From: Azonexaceae bacterium | GTDB taxonomy: Bacteria > Pseudomonadota > Gammaproteobacteria > Burkholderiales > Rhodocyclaceae | DNA length: 5,814 nucleotides | Direction: 5' to 3' | Assembly (NCBI GenBank): GCA_009469665.1 | Contig: SSTB01000264.1 | Span: 1-5,814 of the forward strand | Part shown: piece after piece, positions 1 to 5,814 of the stretch | Layout of the letters: every line of letters begins with the position of its first letter | Position numbering within the stretch: the stretch's first letter is position 1 | Made by a program: the position numbers and the translations under genes | Notes under the pieces: model-generated | Databases searched by the model: none | What the model was told of the DNA's origin: nothing | Seen by the model: the letters and a program-made list of their open reading frames with translations, nothing else

Positions 1-504
1 CTGGTGGGCGACGTGCTGTGGACCCGGGAGATCATCACGCGGCGCCGCGCCTCGTTCTTCGAGCAGGACCAGCTGCTGGCCGATGTGTTCGCCCGGTACC
101 GCGTGCTGCGCGCCTGCATGGACCAGACCGGCATGGGGGAAAAGCCCGTGGAGGACGCCCAGCGCGCCCACGGCCGCACCCGGGTGGAGGGGGTGCTGTT
201 CACGGCGCCAAACAAGCTGACCCTGGCCACCGGGGGCAAGGAGGCGTTCGAGGACCGGCGCATCCGCATTCCCCTCGGCGACCGCGATCTGCGGGCCGAT
301 TTGCACAAGCTGCAAAAGATTTCCGGCCCGACGGGGACGCCTCGCTTTGTGGCGGATTCCGACTCCGCCGGCCACGCCGACCGCACCTGGGCCGGGTTCC
401 TGGCCGTGAATGCCGCCAGCGGGCCGAGCGGCCCCGTGACTGTGGCCAGTCGCCCCCGCCAAACGCACACCCGCACCGATCTTGAGGGGTACAACACCCG
501 ATGA
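1..504 (+). CDS. Phage terminase large subunit, C-terminal nuclease part (Mu gp28-like), 5' truncated by window
   Basis: The reading frame is open from base 1, so this is the C-terminal 167 residues of a longer protein and the true start lies left of the window. It resembles the RNase H-like nuclease half of Mu gp28-type large terminases, the packaging motor that cuts DNA at headful and docks on the portal. Visible features: FARYRVLRACMDQTGMGE, with a candidate metal-binding Asp (codon 121-123) in the DQTGMGE turn, and near the end DSAGHADRTWA, with a second candidate Asp (codon 379-381), matching the closing acidic motif plus 'HaDr.wA' helix of this family. The ATPase half with its Walker motifs is outside the window. 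The stop overlaps the portal start by four bases (ATGA). Family assignment rests on motif pattern and gene order; assignment of catalytic residues is inference. Confidence 0.85.
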   Translation: MVGDVLWTREIITRRRASFFEQDQLLADVFARYRVLRACMDQTGMGEKPVEDAQRAHGRTRVEGVLFTAPNKLTLATGGKEAFEDRRIRIPLGDRDLRADLHKLQKISGPTGTPRFVADSDSAGHADRTWAGFLAVNAASGPSGPVTVASRPRQTHTRTDLEGYNTR

Positions 505-1922
505 AGCTTTCCGACCATATCGCCAGCCGCGAGCGCAGCATTGATTTCGTGGTGCAGGGCATGCTGCTGCCCAATCCAGACCCCATACTGCGCGCCAAGG
601 GCAATCGCATCAGCGTCTACAAGGATCTGCGCAGCGACGCCCACGTGGGCGGCTGCGTGCGCCGGCGCAAGTCGGCGGTCAAGGCCCTGGAGTGGGGCCT
701 GGATCGTGGCAAGGCCGCGAGCCGTGTGGCGAAGAACGTGCAGGCCATGTTCGCCGATCTTCCCTTGGAGGGCATCATCGGCGACATGCTGGAGGCCGTG
801 CTTTACGGTTATCAGCCGATGGAGATTCTGTGGGGCAAGGTGGGCGGCCTGATCGTGCCGAATGCTGTGGTGGCCAAGCCGCCGGAGTGGTTCGGGTTCA
901 ACGCGGACGGCCAGCTGCGCTTCAAGAGCAAGGGCCGGTTCATGGATGGGGAGGAGCTGCCCGAGCGCAAGTTTCTGCTGCCCCGCCAGGAGGCGACCTA
1001 CGCCAATCCCTACGGCTTTGCGGATCTGTCGATGTGCTTTTGGCCCATGGTGTTCAAGCGCGGTGGCGTGCGGTTCTGGCTGGCCTTTGTGGAGAAATTC
1101 GGGAGCGCTTTCAGCATCGGCAAGCTGCCGCGCAGCGCCTCTGCGGATGAGCGGGCCGAGCTGCTCGACGCCCTGGAGGCGTTGATCCAGGACGGGGTGG
1201 CGACTATCCCCGACGACGGTAGCGTGGAGCTGGTGGAAATGGCGGGCAAGAGCGCCAGCAGCGACTTGTACAAGGAGCTGGTGATGTTCTGCCGCAGCGA
1301 AATCAGCATTGCGCTGACCGGCACGAACCAGACGGTGGAGGCCAACAGCAACAAGGCGAGCGCTTCGGCCGGCCTGGAGGTGGCGGAGGATATCCGCGAT
1401 GCCGACGCGGAGATCGTGGCCGGGGCCTTCAATACCCTGGTGCGGTGGATCTGCGAGATCAACTGGGGCGGCGGCGAGCGGCCGGTGTTCAGCCTGTGGG
1501 ATCAGAAGGCCCAGGACGAGCTGCAGGCAACCCGGGACAAGAGCAACTATGAGGCTGGCGCCCGTTTTACCAACGCCTATTGGATGCGGGCCTATGGCTA
1601 CCAGGAAGGGGATCTGCAGCCTGAGGTTAAAGCGCCGGTGGCGGCACCGAAGGATACGGCGCCCGCCTTTGCCGATGCCGGGGTCGAGGATACCGCCGAC
1701 CGCCTGCAGCCGGCCCTGGCCAGCGAGGCCGACGGCGCCATCAAGGGCTGGGTGGATCTGATCGAGGCGGAACTGGCGAGCTGCGGGAGCCTCGCGGAGT
1801 TCGGCGATCGCCTGTTGGGGCTGTACGGGCACCTGCCCGCAGAGGATTTGACGGCGGTGATGGCCAAAGCCTTCGAGGTGGCGGATTTGCGCGGCCGCTT
1901 CGAGGTCAAGAGCGGTGCCTGA
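501..1922 (+). CDS. Phage portal protein, DUF935 family (Mu gp29-like)
   Basis: This 473-residue protein would form the dodecameric portal ring at one head vertex, through which the terminase pumps DNA. The length fits DUF935/Mu gp29 portals. Recognisable segments are the N-terminal NPDPILRAKG and YKDLRSDAHVGGCVRRRKSAV (about 25-60), LEAVLYGYQPMEILW (97-111), FLLPRQEATYANPYG (158-172), RFWLAFVEKFG (191-201) and the conserved SEISIALTGTNQTVE plus ANSNKASASAGLEV block (266-294). The last 90 residues are Ala/Pro-rich then helical and less conserved. The ATG start overlaps the terminase stop by four bases; a GAGGGG at 484-489 lies 11 bases upstream, so both reinitiation and direct initiation are plausible. 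The stop overlaps the next gene by eight bases. Codon use is strongly G/C-ending. The family call is firm by sequence pattern and neighbours. Confidence 0.92.
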   Translation: MKLSDHIASRERSIDFVVQGMLLPNPDPILRAKGNRISVYKDLRSDAHVGGCVRRRKSAVKALEWGLDRGKAASRVAKNVQAMFADLPLEGIIGDMLEAVLYGYQPMEILWGKVGGLIVPNAVVAKPPEWFGFNADGQLRFKSKGRFMDGEELPERKFLLPRQEATYANPYGFADLSMCFWPMVFKRGGVRFWLAFVEKFGSAFSIGKLPRSASADERAELLDALEALIQDGVATIPDDGSVELVEMAGKSASSDLYKELVMFCRSEISIALTGTNQTVEANSNKASASAGLEVAEDIRDADAEIVAGAFNTLVRWICEINWGGGERPVFSLWDQKAQDELQATRDKSNYEAGARFTNAYWMRAYGYQEGDLQPEVKAPVAAPKDTAPAFADAGVEDTADRLQPALASEADGAIKGWVDLIEAELASCGSLAEFGDRLLGLYGHLPAEDLTAVMAKAFEVADLRGRFEVKSGA

Positions 1923-3450
1923 ATCTGTCCTGCAGGGTGGTTTCGACCTGCCCTTCATCGAGCAGTCCGAGTTTCTGCGCAACAAGATCGATCTTCCCAC
2001 CGACACCTGGCAGGACTTACGCCACGGCGCCCATGACAAGGCTTTCGTGGTGGCCGGGGCGACCAAGGCCGATCTGCTGGCCGATCTCCACGCAGCTGTC
2101 CAGAAGGCGATTGATGATGGCACTACGCTGGAGACTTTCCGCAAGGATTTTCGGGCGATTGTGGCCAAGCACGGCTGGGTCGATTTCACCGGCAGCGGCA
2201 CCCCCGGGGGCTTCGCCTGGCGCACCAGGGTGATCTACGAGACCAACCTGCGCACGTCCTACGCTGCTGGGCGCCTGGCCCAGCTCACCGACCCCGATTT
2301 CCTTCTCGAGCGTCCCTATTGGCGATATATCCACGCCGACGGGGTGCTGCACCCACGGCCCTTGCACTTGGCCTGGAACGGCAAGGTCATCCCCGCCGCC
2401 GACCGGTGGTGGCGGACCCACTATCCGCCAAACGGCTGGGGCTGCAAATGCCGGGTGCACGCCATCGCCGCCGACCAGTTGGGCAAGTACGGCAAGGAAT
2501 TCCCAGATCTGGCACCAGACGACGGCGAGACGACCTGGACCGACAATCAGGGTAACGATCACACCGTTCCCCGAGGCATCGACCCGGGTTGGGGGTACAT
2601 GCCCGGCGCAAACACGGCCAAGGACCTCCAGGCCTTCGTCGACGCGAAGGTCCCACGGTTACCGCCGCAAATCGGCAAGGCACTGACCAAGGATCTGGCG
2701 ATGAAGATTCCCGCTGCACCAATATTCGAGGCTCAGAAGACTGCGGCGGCCGCGGCGGCCTGGGCAATGCGCAATGATCTCGCCGACTTCGCCGACTATG
2801 GCGGCGTGAAGCCTGAGGTCGCCAACGCTTGGAACGAGAGCCTATTTGAACATCTGCAGGAATTTCCTCAGCTCCGCGCCAATCAACGCTTTATCGGCAG
2901 TTCGCAGGGGCAGTTCAAGCGATGGCTCGAAATCCAGCGTCAGGCCTACGTCGATCGCCTCGTTTCCAGCGGCTATACCCTGGAATCGGCTAAGACCTTC
3001 GCGGAAAAATTCGTCAAGCCTCGCAAGGTCTCCGGAAATACCTATGCTCATTCATGGGCTCAAAAGGACGTGGCGGGGGTCACAGTAAACTCAAAGTGGG
3101 GCGGGGCCCCGGAGCGATTCCGCGAGGCACTCGCTCGCGATGTGGCCAGCCAGTGGCACCCGCCTGGGTGCGACACGATTCGAAGCGTCGTCGATCACGA
3201 GCTCGCACATCAGCTCGACGATCTGCTGGGACTACATATTGACGGCGACATCCAGCACGCCTATAAAGAAGCCAGATTGCTGGGAATTAAAGAGAAAGTG
3301 TCCGGGTATGCCGAGAAGAATATCAAGGAGTTTATTGCCGAGTGCTGGGCCGAGTCTTGCAACTCAGAGCAACCCAGGGAGTTCGCCCGCCGCATCGCAG
3401 AAATCGTCCGTGCCCGCTATCGATCCCGCTTCCCCGCCACCAATGCCTGA
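1915..3450 (+). CDS. MuF-type minor head protein (Mu gp30/F-like) fused to a C-terminal zincin-like metallopeptidase domain
   Basis: This 511-residue protein starts at GTG 1915, eight bases inside the portal gene, with GAGG at 1902-1905 as ribosome site. Residues ~1-250 are a typical MuF head-morphogenesis domain: TWQDLRHGAHDKAFVVAGAT near the start, RVIYETNLRTSYAAGR, YWRYIHADGVLHPRPLH, and the signature PPNGWGCKC at 171-179. MuF proteins sit inside the head near the portal. An Ala run (277-282) leads into a second region (~283-511) not part of core MuF: FPQLRANQRFIGSSQGQF, WHPPGCDTIRSVVDHELAHQLDD with HExxH at 428-432, then SGYAEKNIKEFIAECWAE (463-480), where E472 or E476 could be the third zinc ligand. 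Known: temperate-phage MuF proteins often carry C-terminal toxin or enzyme domains. Inferred: this half is an active zinc peptidase, either an injected effector or a processing enzyme. G+C is lower in this half. The MuF call is firm, the peptidase activity is not. Confidence 0.88.
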   Translation: MPESVLQGGFDLPFIEQSEFLRNKIDLPTDTWQDLRHGAHDKAFVVAGATKADLLADLHAAVQKAIDDGTTLETFRKDFRAIVAKHGWVDFTGSGTPGGFAWRTRVIYETNLRTSYAAGRLAQLTDPDFLLERPYWRYIHADGVLHPRPLHLAWNGKVIPAADRWWRTHYPPNGWGCKCRVHAIAADQLGKYGKEFPDLAPDDGETTWTDNQGNDHTVPRGIDPGWGYMPGANTAKDLQAFVDAKVPRLPPQIGKALTKDLAMKIPAAPIFEAQKTAAAAAAWAMRNDLADFADYGGVKPEVANAWNESLFEHLQEFPQLRANQRFIGSSQGQFKRWLEIQRQAYVDRLVSSGYTLESAKTFAEKFVKPRKVSGNTYAHSWAQKDVAGVTVNSKWGGAPERFREALARDVASQWHPPGCDTIRSVVDHELAHQLDDLLGLHIDGDIQHAYKEARLLGIKEKVSGYAEKNIKEFIAECWAESCNSEQPREFARRIAEIVRARYRSRFPATNA

Positions 3451-3550
3451 CCTCGATTTGGGTCACATCACGTCCGCGTTAGGGCCTTCCGAGGTCCAGG
3501 CTGAGATTGACGCCTGGGTGGACGCTGGCGGTATTCCGGAAGAGGCATGA
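3443..3550 (+). CDS. Small acidic protein of unknown function (35 aa), overlapping both neighbours
   Basis: A 35-codon ORF from ATG 3443 fills the only gap between the MuF-fusion gene and the gpG-like gene. It overlaps the upstream stop by eight bases and the downstream start by four (ATGA), the same linkage used elsewhere in this cassette. The product is acidic, with eight Asp/Glu and no Lys or Arg. It begins MPDLDLGHITSALG, may form one helix (EVQAEIDAWVDAG), and has no signal peptide or membrane segment. There is no convincing Shine-Dalgarno sequence before the ATG, so expression would depend on coupling to the upstream gene. I do not recognise a family. It could be a real head-cassette protein, a partner or inhibitor of the upstream C-terminal domain, or only a spacer that carries ribosomes to the next start. 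The frame is also open further upstream inside the MuF gene, which lowers certainty. Confidence 0.55.
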   Translation: MPDLDLGHITSALGPSEVQAEIDAWVDAGGIPEEA

Positions 3551-4071
3551 CCGACGCCATCAAGGTCAGGTTCAACGATGCGGAGGTGCTTTCGCGCCTT
3601 GGTGATCTCCGCGATCGCTTGTCCGATTCACGGATGGCAACCGTATTCAGTGATATCGGCGAAGACCTGGTCGAATCGACTAAGCGGCGCTTCTCCACCA
3701 GCACTGGTCCAGACGGCACGCGCTGGCCGGCATTGGCCGAAAGTACTGTCCTCCAGATGGTCGCAAGGCTGCGCGGAGCCGTGGGCAAGAACGGTCGCCT
3801 GACCCAGAAAGGCACCGTTGCCGTCGCGAATCGGCGGCCCTTGGTCGAAACTGGAATGCTCCGCGACACGATTCGCTATCGCCTTCTCGCGAACGGCGTT
3901 GAGGTTGGTACGAACCGCTTTTCCGGAGAGTGGGAGGGTGGCGCGGCTGTTCATCAGTTCGGCTCCCATGGTGGTCATATCCCCGCTCGCCCGTTCCTTG
4001 GCCTCTCCACTGACGACAAGACCGCCGTGCTCCAAATCGTTGATCGCTACCTCCGTCGGATTCCCCGGTAG
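3547..4071 (+). CDS. Phage virion morphogenesis protein (Mu gpG/gp31-like)
   Basis: This 174-residue protein matches the phage virion morphogenesis family (Mu G, related to P2 gpS tail-completion proteins), which acts at the head-tail joining stage. Seen in order: a helical N-terminus (1-45), KRRFSTSTGPDGTRWPALAEST (46-67) with the family's PDG..W..L pattern, RRPLVETGMLRDTIRY (96-111) with the L..TG.L...I motif, VEVGTNRFSGEWEGGAAVHQFG (118-139), and the hallmark HIPARPFLGLS (144-154) followed by a final amphipathic helix. All family blocks are present, so the gene looks complete. The ATG overlaps the small upstream ORF by four bases; the purine run GGAAGAGG (3538-3545) just before it may serve as ribosome site. 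It is the last phage gene in the window. In Mu the next genes would be the protease/scaffold and major head genes, which are missing here. Confidence 0.92.
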   Translation: MTDAIKVRFNDAEVLSRLGDLRDRLSDSRMATVFSDIGEDLVESTKRRFSTSTGPDGTRWPALAESTVLQMVARLRGAVGKNGRLTQKGTVAVANRRPLVETGMLRDTIRYRLLANGVEVGTNRFSGEWEGGAAVHQFGSHGGHIPARPFLGLSTDDKTAVLQIVDRYLRRIPR

Positions 4072-4165
4072 CTTGCGGCGTCGCTTTTGCGTATCCCGCA
4101 AAGCATTTGTAATTTGGGTCCCGTTTCCTCCCGCTCTGACCCACCTTTTCCCGATTTATCTCGCC
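4072..4165. other. Short non-coding phage segment between gpG-like gene and phage end
   Basis: These 94 bases hold no supportable gene. They contain the possible hairpin at 4083-4104, a weak GGGTC/GACCC inverted pair (4116-4120 and 4138-4142), and most of the inner copy of the 21-bp repeat. The top strand becomes pyrimidine-rich (C and T) from about 4120. I read this as the non-coding terminal stretch of the phage rather than host DNA. Confidence 0.5.
4083..4104 (+). terminator. Possible rho-independent terminator after the phage head operon
   Basis: An imperfect inverted repeat starts 12 bases after the gpG-like stop: gcttttgcg (4083-4091), a five-base loop, and cgcaaagc (4097-4104), pairing with one bulged T. 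It is followed by the T-rich atttgtaattt on the + strand. The other strand has no U tract after the hairpin, so it would stop only rightward phage transcription before it runs into the convergent host genes. The stem is short and bulged, so this is tentative. Confidence 0.35.
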
Positions 4166-4170
4166 TCACC
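4150..4170 (-). repeat. Inner copy of 21-bp direct repeat; candidate R2 transposase-binding site
   Basis: This 21-bp unit is repeated at 4173-4193 with 19 of 21 bases identical, including the uninterrupted 14-bp core atttatctcgcctc (4154-4167). The 23-bp spacing puts both copies on the same face of the helix. Read from the junction inward it contains GGCGAGATAAAT. By position it corresponds to R2 of a Mu right end; the repeat is seen, the transposase-site role is inferred. Confidence 0.65.
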
Positions 4171-4780
4171 ACCCCCATTTATCTCGCCTCCCCTCAGTAT
4201 CCAAATTTCTTGAGCGAAAGAGTCGGGAAAGTCCGCGCGCCACGCGGCTGAGGAGCCAGGCAGTTCCCAGGAGGAAGACGACCAGGAATGCCAGAAAGGC
4301 AACGGGATAGGCGACCAGCAGGGCGAAGCCGCCGACCACCAGGCCCTCTTCGCCGAAACTGGCAAGCCAGTTGCTGAACGGTTCGGGCGAGGTGTTGAGG
4401 GCCAGCCGGCCGCCTGCCTTGGCAAAATGAGTACCGGCGGTAATGGTCCCGCCCAGGAGGCCGGCCGCCACCATCCAGGCCGGATCGGTGTCGCCCAGGG
4501 CCAGTGCTGCCAGCACGGCACCGGCGGGAATGCGGATGAAGGTCTGGAAGCCATCCCACAGGGAATCGAAGGCGGGAATCTTGTCGGCCACCGCTTCGGC
4601 CAGGGCCAGCGTTCCCGCAACGCCCATCACCAGGGGATGCTGCACCATCTCCAAGCTGGCCGGCAGGTGGAGGATGCCTAGCCGCGCCAGCAGACCGGCA
4701 AGGAAGATGACCAGATAGAGTCGCAATCCGCTGGCCCAGGCCAGACCGGCAGAAAGCGCGACGGCGGCGGCGATATCCAC
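4166..4780 (-). CDS. DUF4126 family integral membrane protein, with C-terminal tail probably supplied by the phage end
   Basis: I start this 204-residue protein at GTG 4780-4778, one base after the rarA stop; the frame remains open further upstream but that stretch overlaps rarA and is a shadow. The N-terminus MDIAAAVALSAGLAWASGLRLYL, LVMGVAGTLALAEAVADKIP (50-69), FDSLWDGFQTFIRIPAGAVLAALAL (71-95) and the helices at 102-115 and 146-178 match DUF4126 proteins, poorly characterised multi-span inner-membrane proteins of about 190-200 residues. Its biochemical function is unknown. It probably shares a transcript with rarA. The odd feature is the end: codons after D194 (from 4198 down) enter the proposed phage terminus, so residues EGRRDKWGW and the TGA stop would be phage DNA. 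The membrane domain itself is complete, so the protein may still work. Family call good, function unassigned. Confidence 0.82.
   Translation of the reverse strand: MDIAAAVALSAGLAWASGLRLYLVIFLAGLLARLGILHLPASLEMVQHPLVMGVAGTLALAEAVADKIPAFDSLWDGFQTFIRIPAGAVLAALALGDTDPAWMVAAGLLGGTITAGTHFAKAGGRLALNTSPEPFSNWLASFGEEGLVVGGFALLVAYPVAFLAFLVVFLLGTAWLLSRVARGLSRLFRSRNLDTEGRRDKWGW
4173..4193 (-). repeat. Outer copy of 21-bp direct repeat; candidate R1 transposase-binding site
   Basis: The second copy has its 14-bp core at 4177-4190 and ends three bases before the proposed phage terminus at 4196. The two mismatches to the inner copy are at 4176 and 4191. In phage Mu, R1 lies within a few bases of the right terminus with R2 directly adjacent, so spacing and position fit. 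This stretch is also read as the final codons of the DUF4126 gene on the - strand. Confidence 0.65.
4194..4201. mobile_element. Proposed right terminus of Mu-like prophage (ends CA at 4195-4196), with adjacent 5-bp putative target duplication
   Basis: Mu-type elements end in 5'-TG...CA-3'. Here CA occupies 4195-4196, just outside the tandem 21-bp repeats, and read inward the terminus is TGAGG, similar in layout to the Mu right end. If this is right, 4197-4201 (gtatc) is host DNA and would be one copy of a 5-bp target duplication. It does not match the preferred Mu target pattern NY(G/C)RN, which weakens but does not exclude the call. The left end is outside the window, so the duplication cannot be checked here. 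Confidence 0.55.
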
Positions 4781-4781
4781 C

Positions 4782-5814
4782 TTATTTCTTCGCCCGGCGG
4801 TCCAGTTCCCGCAGGTGGGCGAGCTTTTCTCGAATCCGCGCCTCCAGTCCCCGCTCGCTGGGCTCGTACCACGCAACGGATGGCATGCCGTCGGGAAAAT
4901 AGTCCTCGCCCGCGGCATAGGCTTCCGGCTCGTCGTGGGCGTAACGGTAATCCCTCCCGAAGCCGAGATCCTTCATCAGCCGGGTGGGCGCATTGCGCAG
5001 GTGCTCCGGCACCGGCCGCGAGACGTCCTTGCCGACGAAGGCCCGCGCTTCGTTCCAGGCGGTGTAGCCGGCGTTCGATTTCGGCGCGACGGCAAGATAA
5101 AGGACGGCCTGCGCGAGGGCCAGTTCGCCCTCGGGCGAACCCAGGCGCTCGTAGGTCTCGGCGGCGTCCAGGGCCATGCGGGCCGCGCGAGGGTCGGCCA
5201 GCCCTACATCCTCCCAGGCCATGCGCACGATGCGGCGGGCCAGGTAGCGGGGATCGGCACCGCCGTCGAGCATGCGGGTCAGCCAATAGAGGGAAGCGTC
5301 CGGATTCGAGCCGCGAACCGACTTGTGCAGCGCCGAAATCTGGTCGTAGAAAGCGTCGCCGCCCTTGTCGAAGCGGCGCAGGTTCTGGGCCATGGCGGCC
5401 TGGACGAAATCGCCATCCACCCGGTCCTGGCCCGCAGTTCGCGCCGCAGTGCGCACCCCTTCGAGGAGGTTGAGAAGCCGGCGGGCATCGCCGTCGGCGA
5501 GTCCCACCAGGCGATCCCGCGCCTCGTCGTCGAAGGCCAGGTCGGGCATGGCCCGGGAGCTGGCCCGGTCGAAGAGCTGACCCAGTTCTTCGGCGTCCAG
5601 CGGTTTGAGGACGTAGACCGCCGCCCGCGACAAAAGGGCGGAATTGACCTCGAACGAGGGATTTTCGGTGGTGGCGCCGACGAAGGTGACCAGCCCGGAT
5701 TCGACGAAAGGCAGGAAGGCATCCTGCTGGGCCTTGTTGAAGCGGTGGCACTCGTCGACGAAGAGCAGCGTGCGGCAGCCCCTCAGCTTGTTGGCTTCCG
5801 CCCGGGCGATGGCC
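4782..5814 (-). CDS. rarA: Replication-associated recombination protein A (RarA/MgsA AAA+ ATPase), N-terminus cut by window edge
   Basis: The visible 343 residues are the C-terminal part of a protein of usually about 440; the Walker A region lies right of the window. RarA is a cytoplasmic AAA+ ATPase of the clamp-loader clade (relatives: yeast Mgs1, human WRNIP1) that acts at stalled replication forks. In order: Walker [20 protein letters not shown] (codons 5771-5715), sensor 1 [13 protein letters not shown], arginine-finger segment [14 protein letters not shown], lid/sensor 2 [12 protein letters not shown], then the MgsA C-terminal tetramerisation domain with [42 protein letters not shown], and the closing [14 protein letters not shown] and [17 protein letters not shown]. 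It ends RELDRRAKK at TAA 4782. Walker B has Cys where Val or Ile is usual (DECH for DEVH); the Asp-Glu pair is intact. DUF4126 follows one base later. In many proteobacteria serS lies near rarA; it is not seen here. Confidence 0.95.
   Translation of the reverse strand, partial: AIARAEANKLRGCRTLLFVDECHRFNKAQQDAFLPFVESGLVTFVGATTENPSFEVNSALLSRAAVYVLKPLDAEELGQLFDRASSRAMPDLAFDDEARDRLVGLADGDARRLLNLLEGVRTAARTAGQDRVDGDFVQAAMAQNLRRFDKGGDAFYDQISALHKSVRGSNPDASLYWLTRMLDGGADPRYLARRIVRMAWEDVGLADPRAARMALDAAETYERLGSPEGELALAQAVLYLAVAPKSNAGYTAWNEARAFVGKDVSRPVPEHLRNAPTRLMKDLGFGRDYRYAHDEPEAYAAGEDYFPDGMPSVAWYEPSERGLEARIREKLAHLRELDRRAKK

Noticed and set aside
200..610. 136-codon - strand frame opposite the terminase/portal joint
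   Set aside because: Antisense to two overlapping phage genes with clear family motifs; Arg/Gly/Cys/Ser-rich shadow.
2017..2562. 181-codon open frame on the - strand opposite the MuF gene
   Set aside because: It lies wholly antisense to a well-supported MuF domain, has no family pattern, and is typical of a long shadow frame in G+C-rich DNA.
4150..4193. CRISPR-like repeats
   Set aside because: Only two copies with a 2-base gap between the 21-bp units; no spacers.
4072..4200. tRNA gene remnant as an integrase attachment site at the junction
   Set aside because: No cloverleaf, anticodon arm or T-loop pattern is visible, and the tandem repeats with CA terminus fit transposition better than tyrosine-integrase attachment.
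4781..4918. N-terminal extension of the DUF4126 gene to an ATG at 4918
   Set aside because: It would overlap rarA by 46 codons and add a hydrophilic segment unlike DUF4126 proteins. The GTG at 4780 gives the expected hydrophobic N-terminus and length.
4678..5751. 357-codon open frame on the - strand overlapping rarA in another frame
   Set aside because: Composition is Arg/Gly/Pro-rich with no motif, and the alternative frame is an unmistakable RarA; the end of this frame only enters DUF4126 sequence through overlap.

Overview
The window is the junction between a Mu-like transposable prophage (about bases 1-4196, genes on the + strand) and host chromosome (about 4197-5814, genes on the - strand). 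High G+C and a rarA gene followed at once by a DUF4126 membrane-protein gene suggest a beta- or gammaproteobacterium. I cannot name the genus from sequence alone.

Phage part: a tightly overlapping head cassette in Mu order. It holds the 3' end of the terminase large subunit (Mu gp28-like), the DUF935 portal (gp29-like), a MuF-type minor head protein (gp30/F-like), a 35-codon acidic ORF, and the gpG/gp31-like virion morphogenesis protein. All neighbours overlap by 4 or 8 bases, which points to one transcript with translational coupling. Together these genes would package DNA, form the portal vertex and support head-tail assembly. The F-like protein carries an extra C-terminal half of about 230 residues with an HELAH zincin motif and a downstream EFIAECWAE helix, so it looks like a MuF protein fused to a metallopeptidase-like effector or maturation domain. 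That half lies in DNA visibly poorer in G+C than the terminase and portal genes.

Junction: after the gpG-like gene there is a possible hairpin terminator and then two near-identical 21-bp direct repeats (19/21 identical, 23-bp period). They end 3 bases short of a terminal CA at 4195-4196. Read inward this is TGAGG followed by two tandem repeats, the layout of the Mu right end (TG terminus plus adjacent R1 and R2 transposase sites). I propose 4196 as the phage right end. The protease/scaffold, major head and all tail genes that normally follow gpG are absent between it and this end, so the element is either internally deleted or unusually arranged.

Host part: a DUF4126 membrane protein gene whose last nine codons and stop appear to be supplied by the phage end, and, one base upstream of it, the C-terminal three quarters of rarA (mgsA), cut by the right edge of the window. 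The two host genes look like an operon running leftward, convergent with the phage late genes.
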